NCBI GenBank assembly: GCA_021796215.1
Contig: JAJYOK010000028.1
Coordinates: 1 to 34,027, forward strand
DNA: 34,027 nt
Source of the DNA: Bacteroidota bacterium
Lineage (GTDB): Bacteria; Bacteroidota; Ignavibacteria; UBA10030; UBA8401
Direction of reading: 5' to 3'
How positions within the stretch are numbered: the stretch's first letter is position 1; each line of letters starts with the position of its first letter. The notes under the pieces are model-generated. The model saw only the letters and a list, made by a program, of their open reading frames with translations, was not told the origin of the DNA and ran no database searches. Below, piece by piece: positions 9,380 to 17,113 of this stretch. The position numbers and the translations under genes are program-made.

Positions 9380-9637
9380 TTATTTAGTTGCAAGAATAAT
9401 GCAAATCGCAAGCGCAAAAAAACTCACGCCTTCAATCAACGCGGCGGCGATTAACATTGAGGTCCGAATCTGCCCCAATGCTTCGGGTTGACGGCCGCTG
9501 GCATCCATCGCTGATGCGGCAAGTTTTCCAATTCCAATTCCTGCGCCAATAACCGACAATCCCGCTCCGAATCCGGCGGCGAGATAGCCCCATTGTGATG
9601 CCGTCGTTTTGGCAATTTCAAGCATGTTCTCTTGCAT
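9380..9637 (-). CDS. atpE: ATP synthase Fo subunit c (proton type)
   Basis: Rotor ring subunit, 85 residues, two membrane helices joined by a polar loop with SGRQPEAL (48-55). The ion-binding acid is E69 in ALIEGVSFF. The Na+ ligand pattern (a Gln on helix 1 and Ser/Thr after the Glu) is absent: the Glu is followed by Gly. Proton coupling is therefore expected. The ATG at 9637 has GGAG at 7 nt, so it is preferred over the Met four codons further in. Confidence 0.97.
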   Translation of the reverse strand: MQENMLEIAKTTASQWGYLAAGFGAGLSVIGAGIGIGKLAASAMDASGRQPEALGQIRTSMLIAAALIEGVSFFALAICIILATK

Positions 9638-9689
9638 GGTGTTCTCCAGAAAGTAAAGTTAATGGTTGATAAAAGTTATGTTGCTGCTG

Positions 9690-10595
9690 TTAATGAGAAT
9701 GTTCACGGCTCTCGTGTTCCTCTGATTGCATCCCAAGTCCCATGAAAATTGCCGTGAGAATTGTGAAGACATATGCCTGTAAAAACGCGACGAACAATTC
9801 AAGCATATTTAAACCGACAACAAACGCCACTGATGCTGGCGCGACAATATACGATTTGAAAATGAAAATAAGCCCGAGCAGTGAAAGAATAACGATATGC
9901 CCCCCGCTCATATTGGCAAATAGACGAATGCAAAGTGCGAATGCTTTCGTGAATAAGCCGAGCACTTCTAGCGGAATCATGATGGGCCACATAATCCAAT
10001 GCACGCCGCCCGTGAGATGGGCGAGGTAGTGCTTCATTCCCTGTTCGCGGATTGCAGAAATTTGAATCATAATGAATGCGATGACCGCCAACCCTGCTGT
10101 AACATTGACATTGCCTGTCGCCGACGCGCCATAGGGAAACAAACCAAATAAATTCATCAAGAGAATAAAAAAGAACGTGGTCAGGATATACGAAATATAT
10201 TTCATTCCGGCCGGACCCATATTCGGCAACACGATCTCATCGCGCACAAACTCGACAAAAATTTCGATAAGATTTCCAAATCCTTTAGGAACCGCGGCTT
10301 TCGAATTTCTACGCGCAACAATAATAAGGCTGACAACTAACACGAGAGCGGAAAGCCAGAGAAACACCACATATTTTGTGATGGACATATCAATACCGAA
10401 GAACTGAAGATGCGGCAGCGGTATTGCACCGAACGGAGTATCCAACTCATGCGAATCATGCACATGCTCAAGCAGGTGTGCGAACAACCCGCCTTCAGCT
10501 CCGTGTGCTGCACCAGCCGCAACTTGTGCTGAATCAACAGCAATGTGCGCGCTGTCTACCGATGACTCAATCTGCTGTAAGAAAAACAATGCCAC
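9690..10595 (-). CDS. atpB: ATP synthase Fo subunit a
   Basis: Stator channel of Fo. 301 residues, several membrane helices, with the essential arginine R224 in KAFALCIRLFANMSGGHIV. The N-terminal 50 residues are rich in Ala, His and Glu, longer than in E. coli, as often in this phylum. The start is GTG (10595) with AGGA about 9 nt before it, 3 nt after the preceding membrane gene. Confidence 0.97.
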   Translation of the reverse strand: MALFFLQQIESSVDSAHIAVDSAQVAAGAAHGAEGGLFAHLLEHVHDSHELDTPFGAIPLPHLQFFGIDMSITKYVVFLWLSALVLVVSLIIVARRNSKAAVPKGFGNLIEIFVEFVRDEIVLPNMGPAGMKYISYILTTFFFILLMNLFGLFPYGASATGNVNVTAGLAVIAFIMIQISAIREQGMKHYLAHLTGGVHWIMWPIMIPLEVLGLFTKAFALCIRLFANMSGGHIVILSLLGLIFIFKSYIVAPASVAFVVGLNMLELFVAFLQAYVFTILTAIFMGLGMQSEEHESREHSH

Positions 10596-10598
10596 GTT

Positions 10599-11039
10599 TT
10601 ATTCCTGGTTCCGCGAAGTTAATTTTCGTTGAATGAAAAAAATCTCAAGCACTAAAAAAATCGTATAAAATCCCAGCAGCGATACCACGAGCGCAGAGGC
10701 TGGGAAATGGAACACTTCGATCAAAATTAACAGTGCTCCTAACATCACAAACAGCCGTGCACCCATTCCCCCGAGAACAAGTTTCAAAAAAGTGGTGTAC
10801 GATTTGTTTATGGAATATTCTATCGCCGCATAGCCGGCAAGAACATTTGCCAAACTCAGCAGCGCACCCGCTGCCGATGCACGTATAACATCGGCGCTTG
10901 CGTAGCGATAAAGCGGATACGATGAAAGGACCGCTATACCAACAAACACTGCCAGCACCACACGAGGAAATGAACGATCACGCCTCGTTGAACGAGACGG
11001 AAAAGAAGTATTAAACTTCTCGTTCCCGTTTTGCATCAT
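10599..11039 (-). CDS. Small membrane protein in the atp operon, AtpI-like
   Basis: 146 residues with about four predicted membrane helices (roughly 26-45, 53-72, 82-107, 112-135) and a basic N-terminus. Position just before atpB and after atpZ is that of AtpI (ATP synthase protein I), which helps assemble the c ring. Sequence similarity to AtpI is weak by eye, so the name rests on topology and place. It overlaps atpZ by 29 nt, and AGAGGAA precedes the doubled ATG. Confidence 0.6.
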   Translation of the reverse strand: MMQNGNEKFNTSFPSRSTRRDRSFPRVVLAVFVGIAVLSSYPLYRYASADVIRASAAGALLSLANVLAGYAAIEYSINKSYTTFLKLVLGGMGARLFVMLGALLILIEVFHFPASALVVSLLGFYTIFLVLEIFFIQRKLTSRNQE

Positions 11040-11319
11040 GCTGCTGTTCCTCTTTCCTCGTCACTTCTGATACCGTTTGAATAAACTTGTACAATCCAGC
11101 CGCGCTTCCGATCAACAAACCTGCAATCATCAGCCATGGTGCGGTGTGAAGCGTTCCGTCGAGCCAGCGCCCGATGAAAAACATCACCAGAACAGTGAGC
11201 GCCATTTGGATGCCGATGGTAAAAAACGGCGCAAGGCTTCGCATGAGTGAGGCGCGATCCTCTCCGTCGAACGATGTTTTTTTTTCTCCCCCGCTTTTGG
11301 CGGGGTCATTGGCCGACAT
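11011..11319 (-). CDS. atpZ: AtpZ/AtpI family protein
   Basis: About 102 residues with two membrane helices separated by the typical GRWLDGTLHTAPWLMIAGLLIG segment shortened here to its keys: G-x-W-L-D and P-W. A charged tail rich in Arg, Glu and Lys follows. AtpZ together with AtpI forms a Mg2+/Ca2+ carrier and assembly helper for ATP synthase in Bacillus. ATG at 11319 is preferred over the TTG five codons earlier because GGAAGG lies 8 nt upstream. Codons near the N-terminus (DPAKSGGEK) contain a CCCCGC...GCGGGG palindrome. Confidence 0.78.
   Translation of the reverse strand: MSANDPAKSGGEKKTSFDGEDRASLMRSLAPFFTIGIQMALTVLVMFFIGRWLDGTLHTAPWLMIAGLLIGSAAGLYKFIQTVSEVTRKEEQQHDAKREREV
11289..11305. 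repeat. In-frame GC-rich palindrome inside atpZ
   Basis: CCCCGC-TTTTG-GCGGGG: a perfect 6-bp stem in the region encoding the disordered N-terminus of AtpZ. On the coding strand it is followed by A residues, so it is not a terminator. Confidence 0.55.
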
Positions 11320-11342
11320 GAGAGCGCCTTCCAAAATACGTG

Positions 11343-11711
11343 CTAATATTTCTGTAAATCGTGTCCGCCGGTTTTCGAATCTGACATTGAAATTTTCCCG
11401 TCGAACACCGCACCTTCGTCAATCACTAGCCGTGCCGCGCGCACATCGCCGCGAACAACTGCTTTTCCTTCAAACACTAATTTATCAACTGCAATAATAT
11501 TTCCGCGGACTTTCCCTGCCACTGTCACATTCCGGCCGTTAACTGTTCCTTCAACTTCGCCGGTCAAGCCGAGCGCGAAATTCTCTGCCGCATGAACTTC
11601 GCCAACCATTTTGCCGTCTATCCGGATACTTCCCTGCGTCCGAATTTTCCCTTCGACACTTGTCCCCGCCCCGATGAGATTCAATTCTTTGATAGCATTT
11701 TTTTCAGCCAT
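11343..11711 (-). CDS. Bactofilin family protein
   Basis: 122 residues, a single bactofilin domain (DUF583/PF04519): a right-handed beta-helix made of short repeats rich in Gly and Val, as in the stretches IRTQGSIRIDGKMVGEV, VEGTVNGRNVTVAGKVRGNI and AVVRGDVRAARLVIDEGAVF. Bactofilins polymerize without nucleotide into filaments that position envelope enzymes. It lies 9 nt after the M23 peptidase gene; bactofilin-M23 pairs are widespread and act together in cell shape (for example in Helicobacter). Here the pair heads the operon with ATP synthase. Confidence 0.92.
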   Translation of the reverse strand: MAEKNAIKELNLIGAGTSVEGKIRTQGSIRIDGKMVGEVHAAENFALGLTGEVEGTVNGRNVTVAGKVRGNIIAVDKLVFEGKAVVRGDVRAARLVIDEGAVFDGKISMSDSKTGGHDLQKY

Positions 11712-11720
11712 AACTTTTCC

Positions 11721-12653
11721 TTACAATGATTCGGTCGCTAACAAATAATCTTCCGGGTTTTGCGGCTGCCCGTCTTTCCACAATTCAAAATGAAGGTGCG
11801 GACCGTAACTCGTTTGTCCCGAATTGCCGAGAAGCGCAATCGGTTCGCCGCGCTTCACAAACTCGTTCGCTGATTTCAGCAGCGATTGATTATGTTTATA
11901 AATCGTAAAAAATCCTAAACCGTGAGAAATAATGATCATGTTTCCATCGCTGTACGTCCATCCGGCAAATACGACATAACCATCTGCTGCCGCCGAAATA
12001 ACTGTTCCACGTTTTCCGGCATAGTCAATACCGAAATGATTCTTTGCTTCATTAAATCCGCGCGTTATGTATCCGAGCACAGGCGGCGAAATCGGAAACG
12101 CGGCATGAAACGAAGCGCTCATATCTTGCCGCGGCATTGCGGACTGCTGAAAACCCGCCTGCGGCATCATACCTTCCTGATTTTGCGCTTCACCGACCTG
12201 ACGAGATTCAGCGAACGGTTGATCTGCTTCACCTTGCTGATTAGCCGGTGACGAAGTATTCTTATCAGATACAGGTTCTTTCTGCCCTTGAGAATCGGGG
12301 GCATCTGCGTCAGCAACATTTTGACCGAGCGCGGCGCGAAGTTTTAAGTTGTAATCTTTTACAACCGCAAAATCTTCGGTAAGCTTTGTCAATTGCTCGT
12401 GTAATGTCACAAGCTCTTTACCGTACCGCCGTTCCATTTCTGCATTGGAAATCGGAACCAGCGCTCCGAGCGGCGTGTAGCCAAGCACTACAACAACAAT
12501 CGCCGCAATTATTATTACTATGCCAAAGATCGTACTGCCAAGCAGCATCGGAGTAGCATGAAATGTGCGCTTTTCGCCGCTCTCTCCTTCAGGAACAATG
12601 ACAATTTGAAAGTGCTTGTCCTTCGTCTTATTATGACTCTGAGTGGCAGGCAT
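11721..12653 (-). CDS. Membrane-anchored M23 (LytM) peptidase
   Basis: 310 residues. A cytoplasmic N-terminus and one membrane helix (about 36-60), then a coiled coil (70-110), a Gln/Ser/Asp-rich linker (112-180) and a C-terminal M23 domain. Zinc ligands fit: H206 and D210 in HFGID, and the HLH motif at 286-288 (GPHLHFELW). It should therefore be an active endopeptidase that cuts peptidoglycan cross-links in the periplasm. It is the first gene of the long minus-strand run and is followed at 9 nt by a bactofilin, its likely partner. AGGAT lies before the ATG. Confidence 0.92.
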   Translation of the reverse strand: MPATQSHNKTKDKHFQIVIVPEGESGEKRTFHATPMLLGSTIFGIVIIIAAIVVVVLGYTPLGALVPISNAEMERRYGKELVTLHEQLTKLTEDFAVVKDYNLKLRAALGQNVADADAPDSQGQKEPVSDKNTSSPANQQGEADQPFAESRQVGEAQNQEGMMPQAGFQQSAMPRQDMSASFHAAFPISPPVLGYITRGFNEAKNHFGIDYAGKRGTVISAAADGYVVFAGWTYSDGNMIIISHGLGFFTIYKHNQSLLKSANEFVKRGEPIALLGNSGQTSYGPHLHFELWKDGQPQNPEDYLLATESL

Positions 12654-12677
12654 TTATCCTACAATCCTCTCAAAAAA

Positions 12678-12721
12678 TTCCCCTTTCCCGAAGGGATACC
12701 TTCGGCATTTGAGAAGGGGAA
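12678..12721 (-). terminator. Terminator-shaped hairpin in the leader of the M23-atp run (possible attenuator)
   Basis: On the minus strand: TTCCCCTT ... AAGGGGAA (8-bp outer arms) enclosing CCGAAGG/CCTTCGG (7-bp inner arms), followed directly by six T. It lies between the promoter at 12739-12767 and the M23 start at 12653, so transcription into the operon would have to pass it. Its core resembles the repeat at 16045-16097, so it may have arrived as a mobile palindrome. Confidence 0.6.
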
Positions 12722-12738
12722 ACCAAAATTGGACTATA

Positions 12739-12767
12739 AATATACTGAAGAACGCCAAGAAAGTCAA
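12739..12767 (-). promoter_or_regulatory. Sigma70-like promoter for the M23-bactofilin-atp-ffh-ribosomal protein run
   Basis: Minus strand: TTGACT (12767-12762), 17 nt, TATATT (12744-12739). Transcription would start near 12732, giving a leader of about 80 nt that contains the hairpin at 12678-12721. Confidence 0.68.
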
Positions 12768-12776
12768 CGTAATTTC

Positions 12777-12794
12777 ATGTCATAATTCTGACAT
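12777..12794. promoter_or_regulatory. 18-bp palindrome upstream of the -35 box, candidate operator
   Basis: ATGTCA-TAATTC-TGACAT, perfect arms, about 10 nt upstream of the -35 element of the promoter at 12739-12767. A further ATGTCA half-site follows at 12802-12807. The position suits an activator or repressor dimer. The protein is unknown. Confidence 0.4.
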
Positions 12795-12925
12795 AAATCT
12801 CATGTCAAGGCGCAAAATTGTGAGAAGAAAAAGGCAGAGACGAAATTTATTCTAAAGAAGTTTTTTCCGCATAGCGAATCCACTCTCGCATTAATATTCC
12901 AAAAAACAGCTTCACGGATTTCCGG

Positions 12926-12954
12926 TTGCTACTTTTATCGCCGCTGGATATATT
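12926..12954 (+). promoter_or_regulatory. Sigma70-like promoter for ilvD
   Basis: TTGCTA (12926-12931), 17 nt, TATATT (12949-12954), the same layout as the other promoters in the window. It would give ilvD a leader of about 195 nt. The leader holds two hairpins: one around 12998-13013 (CCGAAG...CTTCG) and one at 13077-13098 (GAGCGCA, 8-nt loop, TGCGCTC). Neither is followed by a T run. I see no leader peptide rich in Leu, Ile or Val. Together with the minus-strand elements this accounts for the 502-nt gap 12654-13155. Confidence 0.5.
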
Positions 12955-13155
12955 ACACTACGCAAGTAACAGTAACTCGGCCAAGAGCTGATCAGTTCCG
13001 AAGAAGTCCTTCGTGGCCTCCGGCTGAATTCCACAGAAATTTATTTTTCATTTCATCAGAATTTCAGACATTTTCTGAGCGCATTTTCCTTTGCGCTCTA
13101 CTCCGCTTCAGGCAGATCGGCCTAAGGCTGAACATCTTATTTAGAGAGACAACTT

Positions 13156-14829
13156 ATGAGAGACAACAAACGAAGTAAAACCATTACACAAGGAGTGCAG
13201 CGTTCGCCAAACCGAGCGATGCTGCGCGCAGTCGGATTTAGCGACGACGATTTTGTCAAACCGATCATCGGCGTGGCGAACGGCTACAGTACCATCACGC
13301 CGTGTAACATCGGATTGGAAGTGCTCGCGCAACGGGCAATTGCCGCTCTTCGAAAAGCAGGCACAATGCCGCAAGTGTTCGGCACAATCACCGTGAGCGA
13401 CGGCATAGCAATGGGAACTGAAGGAATGAAGTTTTCACTCGTCTCCCGTGAAGTCATCGCCGATTCCATTGAAACTGTCTGCAATGCACAATGCATGGAT
13501 GGCGTGCTCGCCATCGGCGGCTGCGACAAAAATATGCCGGGCGCAATGATCGCCATTGCGCGCTTAAATATTCCTGCAATTTTTGTGTACGGCGGAACAA
13601 TCAAGCCGGGACATTTGCACGGACAAGATCTGACAATTGTCAGTTCGTTTGAAGCGGTTGGACAATACAGCGCGAAAAAAATTTCCGAAGCAGAATTGAT
13701 GGACGTGGAGCGCCATGCATGTCCGGGTGCGGGAGCGTGCGGCGGAATGTACACCGCCAACACAATGTCGTCTGCCTTCGAAGCCCTTGGCATGAGTTTA
13801 ATGTACTCTTCAACAATGGCAGCAGAAGACAATGAAAAGGCTGACAGCACGACACAATCCGCCGAAGCGCTTGTCAACGCAGTGAAAAAGCAAATTCTTC
13901 CGGGCGAAATTCTTACGCGCAAAGCATTCGAAAATGCAATTTCTGTTGTTATGGCAATCGGCGGCTCAACCAACGCGGTGCTTCATCTTCTCGCAATCGC
14001 ACACGCGGCACACGTACCGTTGACGATAGACGATTTCGAAACAATTCGCCGGCGCGTACCGGTGTTGTGCGATTTGAAACCGTCCGGAAAACATGTGACA
14101 ACGGAATTCCACGAAGCCGGCGGCGTTCCGCAAATCATGAAAATGCTTCTAACGCACGAATTGATTTACGGCGACGCATTGACAATCACCGGAAAAACTG
14201 TCGCCGAAGTGCTCGCCGATATTCCCAAAGAACCGAGAAATGATCAGGATGTTATTCAACCGTGGTCGAAACCGGTATATGCGGAAGGACATCTTGCAAT
14301 TCTCCGAGGCAATCTTGCTACAGAAGGTGCCGTCGCAAAAATCACCGGTATCAAGAGAAAATCAATTACAGGACAGGCGCGTGTCTTCGAGTCGGAAGAA
14401 AATTGTCTCGATGCGATTCTTGCCGGAAAAATTAAACCGGGTGATGTGATTGTGATTCGTTACGAAGGACCGAAAGGCGGACCGGGAATGCGCGAGATGC
14501 TTGCGCCAACGTCGGCAATCATCGGCGCGGGACTCGGCGATTCAGTCGGGTTGATCACTGACGGACGATTTTCCGGCGGCACGTATGGAATGGTTGTCGG
14601 ACATGTTGCGCCTGAAGCATTTGTCGGCGGAACAATTGCGCTTGTGCATGAAGGAGATTCCATCACCATTGATGCAGAAAAGCGGCTCTTGCAATTAAAT
14701 ATTTCCGAGGAAGAAATTGCAAAGCGGCGCGCAGCATGGAAACCGCCGCAGCCAAAATATACGCGGGGCGTGCTGGCAAAATATGCAAAGCTTGTTTCAA
14801 GCAGCAGTGTGGGGGCGGTGACGGACTGA
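13156..14829 (+). CDS. ilvD: Dihydroxy-acid dehydratase
   Basis: Iron-sulfur enzyme that turns 2,3-dihydroxy-isovalerate and -methylvalerate into the 2-oxo acids, the third common step of Val/Ile/Leu synthesis. 557 residues. The cluster cysteines are present: C50 (TPCN), C123 (GGCDKNMPG) and C195 ([15 protein letters not shown]). The C-terminal signature [16 protein letters not shown] is intact. GAGAG lies before the ATG. No other ilv genes adjoin it in the window, so it is a single-gene unit with its own promoter and a long leader. Confidence 0.97.
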   Translation: MRDNKRSKTITQGVQRSPNRAMLRAVGFSDDDFVKPIIGVANGYSTITPCNIGLEVLAQRAIAALRKAGTMPQVFGTITVSDGIAMGTEGMKFSLVSREVIADSIETVCNAQCMDGVLAIGGCDKNMPGAMIAIARLNIPAIFVYGGTIKPGHLHGQDLTIVSSFEAVGQYSAKKISEAELMDVERHACPGAGACGGMYTANTMSSAFEALGMSLMYSSTMAAEDNEKADSTTQSAEALVNAVKKQILPGEILTRKAFENAISVVMAIGGSTNAVLHLLAIAHAAHVPLTIDDFETIRRRVPVLCDLKPSGKHVTTEFHEAGGVPQIMKMLLTHELIYGDALTITGKTVAEVLADIPKEPRNDQDVIQPWSKPVYAEGHLAILRGNLATEGAVAKITGIKRKSITGQARVFESEENCLDAILAGKIKPGDVIVIRYEGPKGGPGMREMLAPTSAIIGAGLGDSVGLITDGRFSGGTYGMVVGHVAPEAFVGGTIALVHEGDSITIDAEKRLLQLNISEEEIAKRRAAWKPPQPKYTRGVLAKYAKLVSSSSVGAVTD

Positions 14830-14832
14830 GAT

Positions 14833-14901
14833 AGGTTTTGGATGTTTGGTGTTAGGCAATTAGCAAATTCCCCAATTCCTAATACCTAATTCCTAAAACC
14901 T
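14833..14901. repeat. AT-rich imperfect palindrome between convergent ilvD and osmC
   Basis: Outer arms AGGTTTT (14833-14839) and AAAACCT (14895-14901); inner arms GGTGTTAGG and CCTAATACC with one mismatch. It fills the gap between the two converging genes. It may act as a two-way transcription stop or be a dispersed intergenic repeat. The words TAGGAATTAGG and TAGGTATTAGG recur within it. Confidence 0.55.
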
Positions 14902-14906
14902 GTTTC

Positions 14907-15374
14907 TCACACCAATTCGATTGTCGGCAGAATTTCCACTTCCGTTGCCATCGAGTTGGCAATGAGACAGTTGTCATGAGCCTGATGGACAACTTCTTTG
15001 ACTTGTTCTTCTGTCCACCCCGCTCCGTCGCGAGGAGAGCTTTTTCCCACAACGATGTGCGGCTTTACAAAAATTTTTGTGAAGCGGTATTTTCCCTCTA
15101 CAAATTCGAGCACACCTTCTGCCGAACTGCGGTATGAAACGAGCGGAATATTTTTTCTTTCACCGAACGAAAGAAACGTCGTCATCGCGCACATCTCCGC
15201 CGAAGCGACATAAAAATCTTCCGGCGTCCACACGCCGGGAATTCCTTTAAACTCCGGCGGGCCAGAAATATCGAGGGACGGCTTTGAATCGGATGAAAGT
15301 GTTCCTTGACGATTCTGCGTCCACTCAAGACTCGTGTGATAGGTAAATGTTTTATATCTTTTAACAGCTTCCAT
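14907..15374 (-). CDS. OsmC/Ohr family protein (thiol peroxidase-like)
   Basis: 155 residues. The two conserved cysteines of the family are present: C62 in SAEMCAMTTF and C136 in AHDNCLIANSM, along with the GPPEFKG and WTPEDFYVAS segments typical of the OsmC fold. Such proteins reduce organic hydroperoxides with thiol donors. It is the last gene of a redox operon: its ATG shares a base with the stop of the DUF6132 gene (TAATG), and thioredoxin lies just upstream. Peroxidase activity is known for the family but not shown here. Confidence 0.88.
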   Translation of the reverse strand: MEAVKRYKTFTYHTSLEWTQNRQGTLSSDSKPSLDISGPPEFKGIPGVWTPEDFYVASAEMCAMTTFLSFGERKNIPLVSYRSSAEGVLEFVEGKYRFTKIFVKPHIVVGKSSPRDGAGWTEEQVKEVVHQAHDNCLIANSMATEVEILPTIELV

Positions 15375-15652
15375 TATCGCTTGTCTCCGGTTTCATTGTT
15401 CGCTGTATCAGAATTTTTCTCAGCCTGAAGCGGATCAGTTTTCGGCTGATCAGGTTTTTTGTCGCCAAGCGTCAGAATAAAACCTATTGCCATTCCATAC
15501 AACGTGCTGATATACGGATTTCCCGAAATCGGACACGTGCCGTTGTAGCAGCCGACAAAATAATAGTATGCATAGCCGCCGAGCGCACCAAGCGCAAGAA
15601 ACATGATCCGTTTTCGAATTCGCGGTTGAACAAACGGGCAGGAGAAGTTCAT
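15374..15652 (-). CDS. DUF6132-like small membrane protein
   Basis: 92 residues. Two membrane helices (about 16-33 and 48-62) flank a short segment with the pattern YYYFVGCYNGTCPISGNPYIS, in which C35 and C40 face the same side. This pattern recalls DUF6132 family proteins, which often neighbour thioredoxin, rhodanese or DUF302 genes in Bacteroidota. The tail is charged and disordered. It overlaps trxA by 4 nt and osmC by 1 nt, so all three are coupled. The function is unknown; a link to sulfur or thiol handling is inferred from neighbours and the conserved cysteines. Confidence 0.75.
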   Translation of the reverse strand: MNFSCPFVQPRIRKRIMFLALGALGGYAYYYFVGCYNGTCPISGNPYISTLYGMAIGFILTLGDKKPDQPKTDPLQAEKNSDTANNETGDKR

Positions 15653-16020
15653 TTTACTTCATCAACCGTTGAGAGCAATTCTTCTTCCACTGCCTGCTTC
15701 AACGATTGTTTCGGCAGCGCGCCAACCGCCATTTTCGGCTGGCCGGTTTTCGGAACGAAGAGCAGCGACGGAATGCTTTGAATGCCGAACGCGGCGGCAA
15801 GTTCCTGCTCTTCTTCCGTGTTCACTTTATAGAAGTTGACTTTGCCGGCGTATTCTTTTGAAAGCTCTTCGATCACCGGGCCGACCATGCGGCACGGACC
15901 GCACCATTCTGCCCAAAAATCTATCACGCAGGGAAGCTCACCCTGAAATTTCCATTCTTTGTTTTTTTCGTAATCGAAAACTTTTGTGAGAAAAGTTTCT
16001 TTTGTTAAATGTTCAGCCAT
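15649..16020 (-). CDS. trxA: Thioredoxin
   Basis: 123 residues, cytoplasmic (no signal peptide). The active site is WAEWCGPCRM (C40, C43), and the cis-proline loop is IQSIPSLLF. The N-terminus is about 15 residues longer than E. coli Trx. AAGGAG lies before the ATG. It stands between DUF302 and DUF6132 genes and so is probably the electron donor of this operon, for instance to the OsmC protein encoded two genes on. No thioredoxin reductase gene is in view. Confidence 0.95.
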   Translation of the reverse strand: MAEHLTKETFLTKVFDYEKNKEWKFQGELPCVIDFWAEWCGPCRMVGPVIEELSKEYAGKVNFYKVNTEEEQELAAAFGIQSIPSLLFVPKTGQPKMAVGALPKQSLKQAVEEELLSTVDEVK

Positions 16021-16044
16021 TGGTTCTCCTTGTATTGTGTTTGA

Positions 16045-16097
16045 GATGGACTCCGCCTTCGAATTCCAAAGGAATCCCTTTGGGAGTGGAGTTCATC
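16045..16097. repeat. Nested palindrome between DUF302 and trxA
   Basis: Outer arms GATGGACTCC (16045-16054) and GGAGTTCATC (16088-16097), one mismatch; inner arms CCAAAGG (16066-16072) and CCTTTGG (16077-16083). The nested layout and the CC(A/G)AAGG...CCTT(T/C)GG core match the hairpin at 12678-12721. No T run follows here. Confidence 0.55.
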
Positions 16098-16104
16098 TTC
16101 TTAG

Positions 16105-16488
16105 TTATACAGCAGCGAGCACTCGCTGCAGTTTCTGTCGAATTTCTTCAGCAATCGGTTTCATCGAATCATTATCTAATACAGCCGTCATCACCAGCGG
16201 GTCGAAAACTCCAACCGTCGTGCGCCCTTCTTTTTCGTACACAATAACATTGCACGGAAGCAGCAAGCCGATCTGTTCTTCAGCCTGAAGAGCTTTGTGC
16301 GCGAACGGCGGATTGCACGCACCGAGAATAACGTACTTCTCGAAATCAACATTCAGCTTCTTTTTCAATGTCTCTCTGACATCAATGGTTGTCAGCACAC
16401 CGAAGCCTTCCTTCTTCAGTTCTTCGGTCACTTTTTCAATCGCCTGTTCGTACTTCAGCGAAACATTTTTGTACAATCCGTACTGCAT
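16105..16488 (-). CDS. DUF302 domain protein
   Basis: About 127 residues from the ATG at 16488, which begins MQYGLYKNVSLKYEQAIEKV, the usual DUF302 start. The upstream in-frame stretch lacks family character and overlaps the end of the DUF2892 gene. DUF302 features are present: GFGVLTTIDVRETLKKKL, YVILGACNPPFAHKAL and IGLLLPCNVIVYE, with two conserved cysteines. The biochemical role is unknown; the family often goes with sulfur oxidation or redox genes. It lies 23 nt after the DUF2892 gene and 84 nt before trxA. Confidence 0.9.
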   Translation of the reverse strand: MQYGLYKNVSLKYEQAIEKVTEELKKEGFGVLTTIDVRETLKKKLNVDFEKYVILGACNPPFAHKALQAEEQIGLLLPCNVIVYEKEGRTTVGVFDPLVMTAVLDNDSMKPIAEEIRQKLQRVLAAV

Positions 16489-16511
16489 ATCAATTTTTCC
16501 GCGTTCTGTTA

Positions 16512-16724
16512 TTATTTCGTTTCTGTTTTCTTCAACGTCGAAATTTTCAGAGCATAATAGATCGGGCAAAAGCTGACGAAGCTTGTCGCGAGAAAGACGA
16601 CGGCAAGAATTCCGAGCACAAGCGCGACCGTTCCTGAAATCTGATCGGTGAAATAGAGCGCGGCAATCGCAAGCGCAAGCAGCACCCGAACGACACGGTC
16701 AACTGAGTTAATATTCTTTTTCAT
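16512..16724 (-). CDS. DUF2892 (YgaP-like) inner membrane protein
   Basis: 70 residues, starting MKKNINSVDRVVRVLLA, with two membrane helices (about 10-25 and 30-52) and the conserved tail SFCPIYYALKIST. This is the membrane part of YgaP-type proteins, which in E. coli is fused to a rhodanese; here it stands alone. It shares the operon with DUF302, thioredoxin and OsmC. A role in handling persulfide or cyanide-type sulfur is inferred only. Confidence 0.9.
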   Translation of the reverse strand: MKKNINSVDRVVRVLLALAIAALYFTDQISGTVALVLGILAVVFLATSFVSFCPIYYALKISTLKKTETK

Positions 16725-16816
16725 AACATACTCCTATAGTTTGTTTATTGTTCTATTAATGAGATGCGGCAACGGAAGAAAAGGGTTCAGCAAAAACTGC
16801 GGCGGATAAAAACAGA

Positions 16817-17113
16817 CTATTTTACACGCCTGCCGGTTTCCAGAGAAATGGCGGAGTATAATTTCCGGCGGGACAAAGCCGGAATTGTCGGAATGGGAAG
16901 CGTGCGGTACAGATAAACGGTTTTCTTTAATGAATCGAGAAGCGCCGTGCAATTCGGGCAGCCTTCAATGTGCCGCTTAATCTCGCGGCACTGCGGCGAA
17001 TCAAGATCGGCATCGAGATTTTCGCAAATATGACTGAACACATCCGCACAATGGAGCGGATGATGCCGGTGCACTGTTTTCGTTTTCTCGGAGAGTCCTT
17101 TGGACTTGACCAT
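16817..17113 (-). CDS. Soluble zinc-binding anti-sigma factor, RsrA-like
   Basis: 98 residues, no membrane helix. The zinc anti-sigma (ZAS) motif H48-x3-C52-x2-C55 (HIEGCPNC) is present, with further C22 and C42. The spacing C22-C42-H48-C52-C55 equals, from memory, that of the Streptomyces redox anti-sigma factor RsrA (C11-C31-H37-C41-C44). Its ATG shares a base with the sigma factor's stop codon (TAATG), so the pair is made together. It most likely holds the sigma factor inactive until its cysteines are oxidized. The downstream genes (DUF2892, DUF302, thioredoxin, DUF6132, OsmC) fit a thiol-stress target set. The anti-sigma role is nearly sure; redox sensing is inferred. Confidence 0.82.
   Translation of the reverse strand: MVKSKGLSEKTKTVHRHHPLHCADVFSHICENLDADLDSPQCREIKRHIEGCPNCTALLDSLKKTVYLYRTLPIPTIPALSRRKLYSAISLETGRRVK

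Noticed and set aside
12654-13155. Leader-peptide attenuator, T-box or tRNA in the gap before ilvD
   Set aside because: No run of Leu/Ile/Val codons, no T-box sequence and no cloverleaf with a GTTC-A/GA loop was seen.
13284-13973. Long open frame (229 codons) on the minus strand
   Set aside because: It lies wholly inside ilvD on the opposite strand, has no recognizable domain and no ribosome site; it is a shadow of ilvD codon bias.
16725-16816. Possible ECF-type promoter (GAAC ... GTT) upstream of DUF2892
   Set aside because: The spacing between the two boxes is about 11 nt, too short for known ECF promoters.
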